DNA of 64,000 nucleotides, from contig CALFER010000090.1 in assembly GCA_937951895.1 (NCBI GenBank), forward strand, positions 97,450 to 161,449. The letters run 5' to 3'. Position 1 is the stretch's first letter; each line of letters opens with the position of its first letter. The notes under the pieces were generated by a model. It made no database searches, was not told where the DNA came from, and worked only from the letters and a program-made list of their open reading frames with translations. Source of the DNA: an uncultured bacterium. Its GTDB lineage: Bacteria > CSSED10-310 > CALFER01. Position numbers and translations under genes: made by a program. Positions 42,477-53,090 of this stretch are shown here, in pieces.

Positions 42477-45431
42477 ATGAAAAGCGTATCAGGTGCAGAC
42501 GGCCGGACAATGATCGTCATTCTGCTTCTCTCGATCATGACGGCAACTTTCTGTGTAAAGGCTCAGGAATACAGCGGTCAGTACGATTTCGAACCGTTCG
42601 GCAACACCTCCGAACTCAAACCAATCGGCGGATTGGCACCCTTGCCCTCGGGTATCCTGTGCGCCGATTGGGATACCACGACTCCGCTGTGGCAGGGTTT
42701 CTCCGGTGGAAGCCTGACCACGATCACGAACAACCGGTATTCCTACCCGATCGACCTGGGATTCACGTTCAATTTTTACAACAGCCGCTATAGTATGATG
42801 AAGGCGTCCGACAACTATTTCATCAGTTTCGATATGACACCTGAGGACACATCAAGCGGAGTCAACAGACGGATCCGGGATTCCGTCGCTCCCTGGGATG
42901 CCATCTATCTGTTCTGGGACGATGGCCGCATCTACAGCGGCACAACGATTCTCAATCAGATCAGTTACTCCGGTTTTGGATCCGAAGTCGGACACCGGAA
43001 TTGCATCCTCGAGTTTTACAGTGTGAGTCGCTACAACACCAATGAAGGCCCGAACTACCTGACCGGGTGGATCAAACTCTACGAAACCACCAACATGATC
43101 GAACTCTACTATTTTAAAACCCAGTCTTCGACATGTTATCCATGTGGTTCGGGTGGATCCGCATGCGGTTTGAATCCGGATTTCCCGACTCCATGTGAGA
43201 CATCCTGCCCGGCAACTCCCACACCACCCAGCCCCCCCACCGTGACTGGCACTCCGACTCGCACACCGACCTTCACCGGGACAGCGACGCCGACTCGGAC
43301 TCCGACCTTCACGCCGACCGTCACACCGACACCGACATTCACCACCACGGTCGTTGTGGGCACACCGACACGCACACGTACTCCGACTCGAACCCCCACC
43401 AATACACGAACCGCGACACCCACTCCCTCGGCGACGCGCACTCCGACTCCGACCAATACACCACCTCCCCCACCGACCGTCATTCCGTGTGTCGGCGATG
43501 ACTGTTGCGATGCCGACATCGGTCTCGAATACAGTGCCGGGAACGGCAACGCGGATACGCTCGCCGATGAGCCTTTCACACTGTCCCCATACAATAACGA
43601 CAGTTGGCACAACGGATGCAACCTTCCGGATGTCATCGACAACTGCATCCCGAATATGCATTACCGCTTCAAACCGGTATCGTACTCGTTCGATTCGGGT
43701 TATTGGCCGGAGGATTTCAATGGATTGACCGACCTCCCCGATTGGTGGTCTCTGGTGGACGAACCCCCCCGCGGCACCGGATGGAAGTATTCAGCAACCG
43801 GTTATGGAGCCCCGGGCGGATTCCTCGATGGATGCGTATATACCGATTCAGGATCAACCGAAGAAATTCTCGTGACGCGATTCGTCAATTTTGCCGGTGA
43901 ATCATTCCCCGGTTTCTCGATGGAGCACAAATTCGTCGATGCATCGGGAACGAACCGGGCACAGATCCTGCTCAGTTTGGACGGGGGCACATGGACAACG
44001 CTCTGGAGCATGCAGGGAACGAGCACGACGGATGTTGAAACGCTGGCCTTTACGATCCCTCAGGCCGCGAATCAGGCCTATGTCCAGGTCGGATTCAAAT
44101 ACTCCAGAACCGATGTACCGGTCACGCTTCTGAGCGAGAATATGAGCACCTCGACGCCACCCGCGGGATGGACCTCAACAGGAACGAACAACCAGTGGCA
44201 GTATCTCACCGTTCCGATGGCGACGCCGATCAACTGGTCACGAGGCTATGGCCCCCACGAAGGAGTCGAAGGCACAGGTTCCTACTTTTACGGGACAAAC
44301 ATCTTGACCGGTAGTTCCGGTGCTTACGCTAACAGCTCGGACAATTATCTCAGATCACCATCATTCAGTTGTGTCGGGATGAACTATGTGGAAGCCAGAT
44401 TCTTTCAGTGGCTGGGAATCGAGCGAGCCCCGAACGATGTGGCTTACTTCGATGTCACCACCGATGGCGGAGCGAGCTGGTCGACGGTGTGGTCCAGCAG
44501 TTCACTTCCGCATTGGCTCGGTGATACATCATGGTTGGAACGCCGTTTTGATATCTCGGCATATGCCGCCAATCAGCCCAGTGTCAGCCTGCGATGGAGA
44601 CTCGTTACCAACGGGTCGACTCAGAGTTTCGGATGGAATGTCGATAATGTATCGGTGGTGGGACGCCCGATCAACTCCGGATACTGGGCGATCGACGATG
44701 TTCTTTTCCAGCGGGAACCCACACCGACACCGACGCGAACCCCGACATTCACTCCATCGAACACGCCGACCGTGACCCCGACTATGACCACCACACCGAC
44801 ACCGACATTGACCCCGACGGATACTCCCACCGGAGTTCCGACGTGGACACCATCTCCCACCGTCACCAACACCCCCTATTGGACCCCCACGAATACTCCC
44901 ACGCGCACTCCTACCAATACACCGACGAACACACCGACGCCCACCGCCCACACACCGACCCCGACACCTGTCGCACAGTTGAATTGCTCATCCGCAACTG
45001 AATTGCTGTGCAACGAGATTATCTACATCGATCCCGCAACAATGGGAACCAACCTGATCGAATACTACTCCTGTCTGCCGACCTGGACGATGACGGGCAA
45101 TGAGACTGTTTTCAGCTTCCTGATTCCTGAAACCGGCACTTATTCGGCCCTGATCAATTCGCCGGGAACCATGGTGCTCATGTCTCTGCCGACATGCTCC
45201 GAATTCTCGACGGAGTGCACGGCCGGAACCTTTGCAGTACCGTTTTCAGGGGCAACGGGTGAGATGGTCTACTTCGTTGTGGACAGTCTGGCGGAGTTCC
45301 AGTCCGAGTTTACTATCCAGATCAGATGCACGACATTTCTGCCTGTTCCGGCGACATCTCACAAGGGGCTGATCATTCTGATGGTGATATTCGGAGCGCT
45401 TCTAGCCGCGCTACCCTTTCGAAAACGCTGA
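42477..45431 (+). CDS. Secreted surface protein with Pro-Thr repeat linkers and C-terminal sorting-like anchor
   Basis: Protein of 984 residues. The start is set by ATG 42477 with a strong ribosome-binding site; the earlier open frame lacks a signal. After a signal peptide (about 12-27, ending VKAQ) comes a beta-rich domain (about 40-230). A first Pro-Thr repeat linker follows (about 246-336), then a central region with two jelly-roll-like segments ([26 protein letters not shown] with GGASWSTVW), a second Pro-Thr linker (about 747-832), and a Cys-containing domain. The end is [18 protein letters not shown] followed by a hydrophobic helix and PFRKR. That C-terminus resembles IPTL/PEP-CTERM-type sorting signals. 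It is probably displayed at the cell surface; the ligand is unknown. Confidence 0.78.
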   Translation: MKSVSGADGRTMIVILLLSIMTATFCVKAQEYSGQYDFEPFGNTSELKPIGGLAPLPSGILCADWDTTTPLWQGFSGGSLTTITNNRYSYPIDLGFTFNFYNSRYSMMKASDNYFISFDMTPEDTSSGVNRRIRDSVAPWDAIYLFWDDGRIYSGTTILNQISYSGFGSEVGHRNCILEFYSVSRYNTNEGPNYLTGWIKLYETTNMIELYYFKTQSSTCYPCGSGGSACGLNPDFPTPCETSCPATPTPPSPPTVTGTPTRTPTFTGTATPTRTPTFTPTVTPTPTFTTTVVVGTPTRTRTPTRTPTNTRTATPTPSATRTPTPTNTPPPPPTVIPCVGDDCCDADIGLEYSAGNGNADTLADEPFTLSPYNNDSWHNGCNLPDVIDNCIPNMHYRFKPVSYSFDSGYWPEDFNGLTDLPDWWSLVDEPPRGTGWKYSATGYGAPGGFLDGCVYTDSGSTEEILVTRFVNFAGESFPGFSMEHKFVDASGTNRAQILLSLDGGTWTTLWSMQGTSTTDVETLAFTIPQAANQAYVQVGFKYSRTDVPVTLLSENMSTSTPPAGWTSTGTNNQWQYLTVPMATPINWSRGYGPHEGVEGTGSYFYGTNILTGSSGAYANSSDNYLRSPSFSCVGMNYVEARFFQWLGIERAPNDVAYFDVTTDGGASWSTVWSSSSLPHWLGDTSWLERRFDISAYAANQPSVSLRWRLVTNGSTQSFGWNVDNVSVVGRPINSGYWAIDDVLFQREPTPTPTRTPTFTPSNTPTVTPTMTTTPTPTLTPTDTPTGVPTWTPSPTVTNTPYWTPTNTPTRTPTNTPTNTPTPTAHTPTPTPVAQLNCSSATELLCNEIIYIDPATMGTNLIEYYSCLPTWTMTGNETVFSFLIPETGTYSALINSPGTMVLMSLPTCSEFSTECTAGTFAVPFSGATGEMVYFVVDSLAEFQSEFTIQIRCTTFLPVPATSHKGLIILMVIFGALLAALPFRKR
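43212..43485 (+). repeat. Low-complexity Pro-Thr coding repeat 1
   Basis: Degenerate tandem units of the form ACNCCGAC encode Thr-Pro-rich linker residues within the surface protein ([12 protein letters not shown] units). The stretch is in frame and is interrupted by a VVVG insert. Confidence 0.85.
44717..44972 (+). repeat. Low-complexity Pro-Thr coding repeat 2
   Basis: A second run of the same Thr-Pro-rich coding repeat ([16 protein letters not shown], later [12 protein letters not shown]) separates the central domain from the C-terminal part of the same protein. Confidence 0.85.
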
Positions 45432-45457
45432 GCATTACTCAATCAGAAGGACTTGAA

Positions 45458-46753
45458 TCAGAACGATTTCGACAATCCGATTGAGAGGGATGTGGTTTCC
45501 TGCGTGACATCGACCTGATCGATGGGAAGCATAGGCAGAGAAGTCGGAGAGAAATCGTTTCTGGTTTGACCCGAGAATGCATGGTGTGCGCCGATTTCGA
45601 GATCCCATCCGAGAACCTTGAAATCGATACCGGCGCTGAGACCGGTCTGAGCCGGGTACGCCCAAACAATACTGCCGTTGGTTTCATCCGAAACTTCGGT
45701 GGAATGAAACGCACCGAATCGAAGGGTCGTCCGATCGGATACCATGAACTCGGCGCCGGCATGCAGGCTCCATCGATCGCTCAGATCGACGCGTGTCCTG
45801 TATTCGAAGGGCAGGTATGGGTCACGGGGCCGCTCCATCACGAGATTCATATCATCGATCTGGGAAAACTGTGTCCATTTGATATCGACGAAGACATCGA
45901 CCCGATCGGATGCGATCCAATGAGTCCCGACCTGAAGTGATCCCGGAATCGTAACTCTGAGCTTCTCAAGGTCTGTCCGATAAATCGTTCCGCCTAATGA
46001 CTCGGGAAGCGTCACAGCCAGGTCACCCTTGAAATGATAGGCAGCAGGAGGTTGGAAAACAAACCCCAGATCGAATCGGTAGTTCGGACTCCAGAGCATC
46101 CCGGCAGATGGAAAGAACTCGGCAATGTCCTCGAATTCGGCTTCCCAGCGAAAATCGAGATCGGAGTCGGGATCCGAATTGTTCGTCAAAGGACTTTCCT
46201 TGCGCATTGCGGAGGCTTCAGCATGGAGATATCCCAGGTTGAGTCCAAACGAAAAATTGGGAATCGGGATTACGCCCAGGGAGATATCGAGCGATGTCGC
46301 GTTGAAGCGGAATTCCCTCATGTGATACCGGAAAAGCGTCTCGTTCCCAAAACCAAATCGAGTGTTCTCCCGTGCATGCGCATAAACCCCCATGCTGAAA
46401 ATGGAAGAACCGAAATTCAGCACCGAAGCAAGGCTGGGAACAGCCTGGAGCGTATCCAGGCTTTCGCCATTCTCGCGATAACTCGTTCCCACCGGTTCAA
46501 TCGTCGTACGTGACATCTCGAACGCACTCTGAAATGCAACGCGCGTCTCGTTGATCTTCACAATCGAAGCCGGATTTAAAAGCCCGGTATACGTATCCAT
46601 TAAACCGCCGACGCCTGCACCGCCCAGCGCAAGCGAATGGGCACCGGTCTGACTCGGATACCGGAATTGTGACATCACCGGAACCGGCATCACCGACACG
46701 GTAACGATCATGATAGCAGCGGCGAGAGTGAGTTGGGACCAATTTGATTTCAT
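45458..46753 (-). CDS. FadL/TodX-like outer-membrane transport protein
   Basis: Outer-membrane barrel of 431 residues. A signal peptide (about 8-28, VPVMSQ) is followed by the typical hatch-like start (GAHSLALGGAGVGGLMDTYTGLLNPAS), alternating barrel strands and a terminal Phe (SIGLSKSF). The FadL family takes up hydrophobic compounds such as fatty acids or aromatics. The frame runs to 46951, but the ATG at 46753 with GGAG upstream and a near-consensus promoter at 46805-46833 is chosen. It converges on the surface-protein gene with 26 nt between stops and is divergent from the amidase gene. Confidence 0.75.
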   Translation of the reverse strand: MKSNWSQLTLAAAIMIVTVSVMPVPVMSQFRYPSQTGAHSLALGGAGVGGLMDTYTGLLNPASIVKINETRVAFQSAFEMSRTTIEPVGTSYRENGESLDTLQAVPSLASVLNFGSSIFSMGVYAHARENTRFGFGNETLFRYHMREFRFNATSLDISLGVIPIPNFSFGLNLGYLHAEASAMRKESPLTNNSDPDSDLDFRWEAEFEDIAEFFPSAGMLWSPNYRFDLGFVFQPPAAYHFKGDLAVTLPESLGGTIYRTDLEKLRVTIPGSLQVGTHWIASDRVDVFVDIKWTQFSQIDDMNLVMERPRDPYLPFEYRTRVDLSDRWSLHAGAEFMVSDRTTLRFGAFHSTEVSDETNGSIVWAYPAQTGLSAGIDFKVLGWDLEIGAHHAFSGQTRNDFSPTSLPMLPIDQVDVTQETTSLSIGLSKSF

Positions 46754-46804
46754 ACATTTTCTCCAGATTGAACTTTTTCTTCTTCCGCACATGGCTTCGG
46801 TGCT

Positions 46805-46833
46805 ATTGTCAAATGGAAATCGGTCTCTGTCAA
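46805..46833 (-). promoter_or_regulatory. Promoter for the FadL-like gene
   Basis: On the minus strand a perfect TTGACA (46833-46828) and GACAAT (46810-46805) are separated by 17 nt, about 50 nt upstream of the ATG at 46753. Confidence 0.6.
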
Positions 46834-46894
46834 CGAACCGGGATCGGATGGATGTGCGTTTGAGTGACCAACCGGCAGATGCGGGAGTCGCAGC

Positions 46895-47713
46895 ATGAGG
46901 GTGCATATCGGATACCATCAATTCTGGCCGAAGCACGGATTGGTGGAGCACAATGTTTCGGTGATCGAGGACGCGACTGCACGGGTGCCTTGCGATCTGC
47001 TGATTTTTCCTGAGTTATCAACGACCGGCTATTTGTTTGAGAATCCGGCGGCCTTGCACAGACTGGCAGAGGAGATACCGGGAGGCACATCGGTTGCGCG
47101 ACTTCGGAACGCATCCCATCGTTCAGGAATTTCGTTGATTGTCGGGTTGGCGGAGCGCTATCGTGATCGCATCTACAACAGTTCCCTGTTGATAACGCCG
47201 GATGGGAGCCTCGGATTGTACCGGAAGGTTCATCTGTTTGATCGGGAGAAAGACCTTTTCCACCGAGGGAATCTCGGATTTCCCGTTTTCAGGGTTCAGG
47301 ATTTCGTCGTCGGAATGATGATCTGTTTCGACTGGATCTTTCCGGAAGCCTGTCGAACTCTGGCCCTGCGGGGTGCAGACCTGATCGCGCATCCAGCCAA
47401 CCTGGTGCTGCCATACTGCCCGAACGCCATGATTACTCGCGCCATCGAAAACAGTGTATTTACCGTGACCTGCAATCGGACCGGAGACGAACGATGCGGT
47501 GAGACGCACCTGCGTTTCATCGGCAGCAGCCGCATCGTATCGCCCACAGGAGTCGTCATTGCCGAATCCGATACTTCATCGGAGGACCTTCGAGTGCATG
47601 CACTTGATCCTCATCAATCTCGCGACAAACAGATCACGGCACGAAACCATCTCTTTGAGGATCGATCGGTGCAATCATACCGGACAACTCGTGCAATCCG
47701 CCGACTTCATTGA
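46895..47713 (+). CDS. Carbon-nitrogen hydrolase (nitrilase superfamily)
   Basis: Cytoplasmic amidase-type enzyme of 272 residues. The catalytic triad is complete: Glu40 in LLIFPELSTTGY, Lys111 in LYRKVHLF, and Cys144 in MMICFDWIFPE. The HPANLV strand after the Cys is also typical. The family includes omega-amidases, N-carbamoylputrescine amidases and related enzymes that hydrolyse linear amides; the exact amide cannot be assigned. The ATG is preceded by GGGAG. The stop overlaps the -35 box of the next promoter, so no long spacer is present. Confidence 0.85.
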   Translation: MRVHIGYHQFWPKHGLVEHNVSVIEDATARVPCDLLIFPELSTTGYLFENPAALHRLAEEIPGGTSVARLRNASHRSGISLIVGLAERYRDRIYNSSLLITPDGSLGLYRKVHLFDREKDLFHRGNLGFPVFRVQDFVVGMMICFDWIFPEACRTLALRGADLIAHPANLVLPYCPNAMITRAIENSVFTVTCNRTGDERCGETHLRFIGSSRIVSPTGVVIAESDTSSEDLRVHALDPHQSRDKQITARNHLFEDRSVQSYRTTRAIRRLH

Positions 47714-47739
47714 CAATGCAGGCATTGGGTTGCTAGTAT
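47710..47739 (+). promoter_or_regulatory. Promoter for the zinc-ribbon coiled-coil gene
   Basis: A perfect TTGACA (47710-47715) overlaps the amidase stop codon; TAGTAT (47734-47739) follows after 18 nt. The start codon is at 47770 with GGAGGAG upstream. Confidence 0.55.
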
Positions 47740-47769
47740 TTCTTTTAGTTGATCAGCATTGGAGGAGTT

Positions 47770-48282
47770 ATGACGCGTCAATGTTTGTATTGCACGAAAG
47801 AGCTTCCGAAGAATTCCGCGAGCAATTTCTGTTCGAAGGAGTGCTGGACCGAGTATAAAAAGCTCAAGGCGATGAATGTCGATTCCGACAAACAGGCAAC
47901 CGTGATGCTCAAACGGTCGGACATCCCGTCGCCGTCGGTTGAAGCACCCAGGAACAACACTCCCCCCTCCGCCTCAGAATCTTCTCCCGATATGCTCCAG
48001 CGACTCGAAGCATTAGAAAAGTTGTTCCAGGAAAAAGCCTTCGAATCTGAATCCCGAGCGGAACCCACACCTCAAGCGACTCCGATTGTTGATCCATCCA
48101 TGATCGATGATTTTAACTCACGATTGCAAAAACTGGAAACGGAGCTCCATGCCATGGAGGATCAGATCCGATTCCTGAATAAGCTCACCGACCGTATCAA
48201 TGCGCTGGAAACAAAAACCCGATCTCAGACTCCGGAACCCCCCGCCAGGAAAAAGGGATTTTTCGCCCGGCTATTCGGATAA
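47770..48282 (+). CDS. Zinc-ribbon and coiled-coil protein
   Basis: Protein of 170 residues. The N-terminus has a compact treble-clef/ribbon metal site (CLYCTKELPKNSASNFCSKEC), similar in spacing to FCS/MYM-like or DUF2116-type zinc fingers. A Ser/Pro-rich middle is followed by a coiled coil (about 82-155: LQRLEALEKLF, then LQKLETELHAMEDQI) and a basic, aromatic C-terminus (ARKKGFFARLFG), which looks suited to membrane or protein contact. The ATG at 47770 is favoured by the GGAGGAG site over 47749. The 3' end overlaps the kinase gene on the opposite strand by 12 nt. The function is unknown. Confidence 0.75.
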   Translation: MTRQCLYCTKELPKNSASNFCSKECWTEYKKLKAMNVDSDKQATVMLKRSDIPSPSVEAPRNNTPPSASESSPDMLQRLEALEKLFQEKAFESESRAEPTPQATPIVDPSMIDDFNSRLQKLETELHAMEDQIRFLNKLTDRINALETKTRSQTPEPPARKKGFFARLFG

Positions 48283-50586
48283 TGACTCGTCAGATCCAGT
48301 GTTGTCCGGCAGTTCGGATTCACCGGAGTGCTCGGAATCCAGCCCCAGCTTCGCCAGTTTCTCGACCGCTACCTTGTAGATCAACGTATCCTGACGACTC
48401 TGATCCCGCACGATCCATAACTCACGCTGAGCATCCAGCAGATTGCCTTGTCTGATCAGCAGATCTGCCTTCAGCAGGCGAATCTCGGCGACTTTTGTCC
48501 GGTCGGTATACTCAAGGATGATCCGGTCATAGATTCTGAGGGCTTCATCCCCCTGAGCGCTTGATTCGCAGAGATTCGCGTAGATCTGGAGGAACTGGAT
48601 CTGATCAGCGACATTCGGCAACTGCTTGACATTCGGCTCCAGACTGCGACATTCCCATCTCGCGTCATCCCCATTCCCGCTCTCAATGAGCATTTTGACT
48701 TTCCGAAAACGCGCGATGGCCGTGATGGAGGCGGATTGATCGGCGCTGATGACTGCATCGAGATGTTTGATTGCCTGTTCGGTATTGCCATCCGCGAAGT
48801 ACAGATTGGAGATCTGGAGCCTGAGATTGATGGTTTCGGGGTGATCCGGGAATTCATCGATGAAGAGCAGATAGTGCTCAAGCGTCTTCTGTTTGTCTCC
48901 CGACTTGAAATACAACTGAGCTTTCTCCAGCAGTTCGCGTTGCCGCTGGTTGAGAATCGAGCGTGCCGAATCGCTCCGTCGGTCCGTCTCACTGCTATCC
49001 GATGAACGGGTTTTCATTTCATTCAGAATGTCGGGAATGGTATCGACCATTTTATCCGATACCGCTGTGAATCTTTGCGCGACGTAGATCGAGACCCCGA
49101 TAATCAGGATGAACAGAGCGAGTATCAGCCACCCGGTGTTGAACTCGCGCTTCACCGGCAAAGGTTTCGGCGCAGGAGTTGAGGCTGGCTTCATGCTCTC
49201 GGCCCGGTCTCCGGGAAGCTGCGTCTTCCGTCGGATCGGTTCTATATGCTGGATCAATGTCGCATGATTATCGGTATCGATTGTGATGCCGGTCGGGTGA
49301 TCACGGGGAAGCAAAGTCTCGATCTGACTCAGGATATAGGGGTCTTTCGGACGCAATTTGGCCATTCGTTTTGAATAGAAAACCGCTTTGATGAAGTTGC
49401 CGTCCGCACGGCACCGTTTGATCAGTTGCAGGAGGACCGGAACATTTGTCGGACTTGCTTTCAGTAATTCTTCCAGTTCCAGTGTCTTTTTTGCATTTTC
49501 CGGAGTAATTGCAGCCGTAAATTTCTCCGTGATCGACGTCAGAAACTGCTTGGCTTCCTGGTTTGAGGGGTCCAGATACAGGCTTCGGTAAAACTCGATG
49601 GCTGCAAGTTCCGGATGGTCTTTTTCAGATCTATAGATCGACTTGCCTTTTTCGCAGAACGCGAACGATTGCTCGATTCTCCGGGATTCGACATACTTGT
49701 CCGGGGATGTGATGAATTGCTGGAACATCTCCTGCGTAAACTCTCCATTATGAACCTCCCTGAGAACCTCCCTCAATGCCGTGGCACACTCCGCAGCGCT
49801 CGAAATCCGATTGGCAGGTTCGCGTTCAAAAATCCGTTCGATCACCATCTCCAATTTGAATGGAATGGTCGGGTTTCGCTCGAAAACCGGTGTCGGATTA
49901 CATCGAATGATGTTCAGAAGGGTTACAGATGGGTTTTCCGACACGAACGGATTGACATTCGTCAGCATCTCATACAGCAGCACTCCTGTTGAAAACAGAT
50001 CGGATCGCTCATCGACGGATTCGCCGGAGGCCTGTTCGGGTGACATGTATGCCGGTGTCCCGAGCACATCGCCGGTATGGGTGAGTCGCGTCAGGTCGGC
50101 GACCCGAGAGACTCCGAAATCGGTTATCTTGATGGTACCGCTCCGATCCATCAGTATATTGGATGGTTTGATATCGCGATGGATGATGCCGAGGCGGTGT
50201 GAATAATCAAGACCCTTGAAAATCTGAATCAGGATGTAGCAGGCGATTTCTATCGGAAGCACTCCGATGCGGTCCATCAGATTCTTGAGATCACCGCCAT
50301 CGACATATTCCATGACCATGGCGGGATGCCCATCGAGTTCTCCGTAGCCGATCACTTTCACGATATTTCTGTGATCGAGTCGTGTGCTGGCTTGAACCTC
50401 ATGAAAGAACCGGTTGAGGGATTCGGGATCACCGATTGCCTGAGAATGCATGGATTTCACGGCCAGAAGCTCGCCGGTGAGTCGGTTTTCATACAGGTAA
50501 ATGGTGGCCATTCCCCCACGACCGATCGCTCGAAGCGCGTTGTAGCCCGATAACACTTTGTCGATGTTGGGTTTCAGATTCATCAT
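48271..50586 (-). CDS. Membrane Ser/Thr protein kinase with extracytoplasmic tetratricopeptide-like repeats
   Basis: Eukaryote-like kinase of 771 residues. The kinase domain (about 12-270) is complete: GRGGMATIY loop, AVKSM Lys, HRDIKPSN catalytic loop, DFGVS and an activation segment with GTPAYMSPEQ. A helical linker follows (about 280-470), then one membrane helix (about 482-504, GWLILALFILIIGVSIYVA), then a C-terminal region of TPR-like helix pairs (ARSILNQRQRELLEKAQLYF and GDKQKTLEHYLLF). The kinase is cytoplasmic and the repeats should be outside, as in sensor kinases. A GGGAGAG site precedes the start. The signal and targets are unknown; nearby ftsB and pilZ are possible links but not shown. 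Confidence 0.9.
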   Translation of the reverse strand: MMNLKPNIDKVLSGYNALRAIGRGGMATIYLYENRLTGELLAVKSMHSQAIGDPESLNRFFHEVQASTRLDHRNIVKVIGYGELDGHPAMVMEYVDGGDLKNLMDRIGVLPIEIACYILIQIFKGLDYSHRLGIIHRDIKPSNILMDRSGTIKITDFGVSRVADLTRLTHTGDVLGTPAYMSPEQASGESVDERSDLFSTGVLLYEMLTNVNPFVSENPSVTLLNIIRCNPTPVFERNPTIPFKLEMVIERIFEREPANRISSAAECATALREVLREVHNGEFTQEMFQQFITSPDKYVESRRIEQSFAFCEKGKSIYRSEKDHPELAAIEFYRSLYLDPSNQEAKQFLTSITEKFTAAITPENAKKTLELEELLKASPTNVPVLLQLIKRCRADGNFIKAVFYSKRMAKLRPKDPYILSQIETLLPRDHPTGITIDTDNHATLIQHIEPIRRKTQLPGDRAESMKPASTPAPKPLPVKREFNTGWLILALFILIIGVSIYVAQRFTAVSDKMVDTIPDILNEMKTRSSDSSETDRRSDSARSILNQRQRELLEKAQLYFKSGDKQKTLEHYLLFIDEFPDHPETINLRLQISNLYFADGNTEQAIKHLDAVISADQSASITAIARFRKVKMLIESGNGDDARWECRSLEPNVKQLPNVADQIQFLQIYANLCESSAQGDEALRIYDRIILEYTDRTKVAEIRLLKADLLIRQGNLLDAQRELWIVRDQSRQDTLIYKVAVEKLAKLGLDSEHSGESELPDNTGSDESLSE

Positions 50587-50625
50587 CTCTCCCGGCTTCG
50601 CATGATCCGATTCGCGGATATTCGA

Positions 50626-50655
50626 TTTCTACATGAGCAAACTATTTCTGTCAAA
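50626..50655 (-). promoter_or_regulatory. Promoter for the Ser/Thr kinase gene
   Basis: On the minus strand a perfect TTGACA (50655-50650) and TAGAAA (50631-50626) are separated by 18 nt, upstream of the start at 50586. Confidence 0.5.
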
Positions 50656-50698
50656 GTGGCCTGGGCGACGCGCTTGACAAAAAGGAACCTTTGACTGA

Positions 50699-52030
<1,332 letters not shown>

Positions 52031-52034
52031 AGGA

Positions 52035-52439
52035 ATGATCGAAAAGCAGGGGAAAGGGTCGACTGGTCGAGCGATTCTGGAGGGCATTTCATTCCTACTC
52101 GCTCTCGTGATTCTCGCGTCCCTGATTTTCATGCTGCTTTTCGGATCGAACGGTTATCCCGAGATCCGGGAGTTACGCGAGAAAATTATGGACCTGAGCA
52201 ACACGAATCGTTCGTTGACGAAGGAAAACGACCTGTTGTGGGACGAATCGATCTATCGTAAAACAGAAGAGTATCTGGAAGATGTGGCGCGAAAAGAGTT
52301 AGGGTATGGGGTGGCGGGAGAACACATCGTGCGATGGGTCAACCCGGACCTCATTCCGGTACTGCCTCGGCGGTCGATTCAAAAGCCGAACGGTACACCT
52401 TCCCCGCCTGCCATAGATGAGAACCCGCCACCGGATTGA
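52035..52439 (+). CDS. ftsB: FtsB/DivIC-like cell-division protein
   Basis: Bitopic membrane protein of 134 residues: short cytoplasmic start, one helix (about 16-38), then a coiled coil (about 42-66, IRELREKIMDLSNTNRSLTKEN) and the family segment EYLEDVARKELGYGVAGEHIVRW. FtsB forms a complex with FtsL and FtsQ at the division septum. The C-terminal 30 residues are Pro-rich and not typical. They are encoded opposite the pilZ gene, which overlaps by 89 nt on the other strand. Its position directly after enolase supports the call. Confidence 0.85.
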   Translation: MIEKQGKGSTGRAILEGISFLLALVILASLIFMLLFGSNGYPEIRELREKIMDLSNTNRSLTKENDLLWDESIYRKTEEYLEDVARKELGYGVAGEHIVRWVNPDLIPVLPRRSIQKPNGTPSPPAIDENPPPD

Positions 52440-52746
52440 GGAAGGCGACACCGATTTCGAAAAGATCCGAGAATCTTGAATCCAGTGGTTGATTCTGGAA
52501 CACGACTTTCCCCTCGACCGGACACCATTGCCCGTCAACGAGCGCTTGTATTTTGACCTTCCGGCCCTTCGCGATGAGCCGTGGCAACCGCATGCTCATG
52601 CCGGACACCGACAGCAGCAGGGAATGCCCCAGATACACCGATTCGGTGTCAACCTGTACGATGACGGGACGAACCCAGACGACTCTTGAGCTTTTTCGAC
52701 GGGCTTTTTGCGCTTCCTGCGAACCGGTTCCGGATGATGCGTGCAT
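52351..52746 (-). CDS. PilZ-domain protein
   Basis: Single-domain protein of 131 residues. It shows an RRKSSR motif (RxxxR, residues about 16-21) at the start, followed by beta strands with LLLSVSGMSMRLP in the place of the (D/N)xSxxG motif and a closing strand FEIGVAFLNP. These are the cyclic-di-GMP-binding features of PilZ, although the second motif is a variant. The ATG has a good GGAGG site. The last 89 nt overlap ftsB convergently. It could regulate motility, pili or envelope output; the partner is unknown. Confidence 0.75.
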   Translation of the reverse strand: MHASSGTGSQEAQKARRKSSRVVWVRPVIVQVDTESVYLGHSLLLSVSGMSMRLPRLIAKGRKVKIQALVDGQWCPVEGKVVFQNQPLDSRFSDLFEIGVAFLNPVAGSHLWQAGKVYRSAFESTAEAVPE

Positions 52747-52758
52747 GGTAACCTCCGC

Positions 52759-52787
52759 TTGACGGGCAGTATATCGTTGACGGGCAG
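52759..52787. repeat. Direct repeat in the pilZ upstream region
   Basis: The 11-mer TTGACGGGCAG occurs at 52759-52769 and again at 52777-52787, an 18 nt period. A minus-strand TATACT (52773-52768), a possible pilZ -10 box, overlaps the end of the first copy. An operator is possible. Confidence 0.5.
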
Positions 52788-52829
52788 ATAATTCGAGAAA
52801 AAACTGGCGTGAGTCGGTTTAAAAATGTC

Positions 52830-52858
52830 TTGACATCACTATCCTGTCTGCTTATAGT
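52830..52858 (+). promoter_or_regulatory. Strong promoter for the tRNA genes
   Basis: A perfect TTGACA (52830-52835) and TATAGT (52853-52858) are separated by the ideal 17 nt; the first tRNA begins 14 nt after the -10 box. Confidence 0.75.
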
Positions 52859-52871
52859 CACGCATTGTTGA

Positions 52872-52945
<74 letters not shown>

Positions 52946-52953
52946 TCGATTGA

Positions 52954-52980
52954 GGAGCGGTTGGTCCGCTCCTTTGTTTT
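52954..52980 (+). terminator. Intrinsic terminator after tRNA-fMet
   Basis: Stem GGAGCGG/CCGCTCC with loop TTGGT (52954-52972), followed by TTTGTTTT. It separates the two tRNA genes and may cause partial termination or serve as a processing site. Confidence 0.7.
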
Positions 52981-53054
52981 GGCGGAGTAGCTCAGCTGGT
53001 TAGAGCACACGGCTCATATCCGTGGAGTCCGGGGTTCAAGTCCCTGCTCCGCCA
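52981..53054 (+). tRNA. tRNA with CAT anticodon, probably elongator Met (Ile2 not excluded)
   Basis: Cloverleaf of 74 nt: acceptor GGCGGAG/CTCCGCC, D arm GCTC-AGCTGGTTA-GAGC, anticodon stem CACGG/CCGTG with loop CTCATAT, T arm with TTCAAGT, discriminator A. CCA is not encoded. A CAT anticodon can be elongator Met or, after lysidine modification by TilS, Ile2. The adjacent tilS gene makes the second option worth checking. Confidence 0.88.
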
Positions 53055-53058
53055 TTTC

Positions 53059-53088
53059 AGCGCTTCCTCCCGAAGCGCTTTTTTGTTT
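53059..53088 (+). terminator. Intrinsic terminator after the second tRNA
   Basis: Perfect 8-bp stem AGCGCTTC/GAAGCGCT with loop CTCCC (53059-53079), followed by a T run that overlaps its last base. It lies directly before tilS. Confidence 0.85.
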
Positions 53089-53090
53089 TA

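Noticed and set aside
42852..43661. Minus-strand frame rich in Arg, Gly and Cys
   Set aside because: It is the reverse of the Pro-Thr repeat coding region, where low complexity keeps several frames open.
43212..44972. Repeated DNA units resembling a tandem or CRISPR-like array
   Set aside because: The repeats are short, degenerate, in frame with Pro-Thr linkers, and have no regular spacers.
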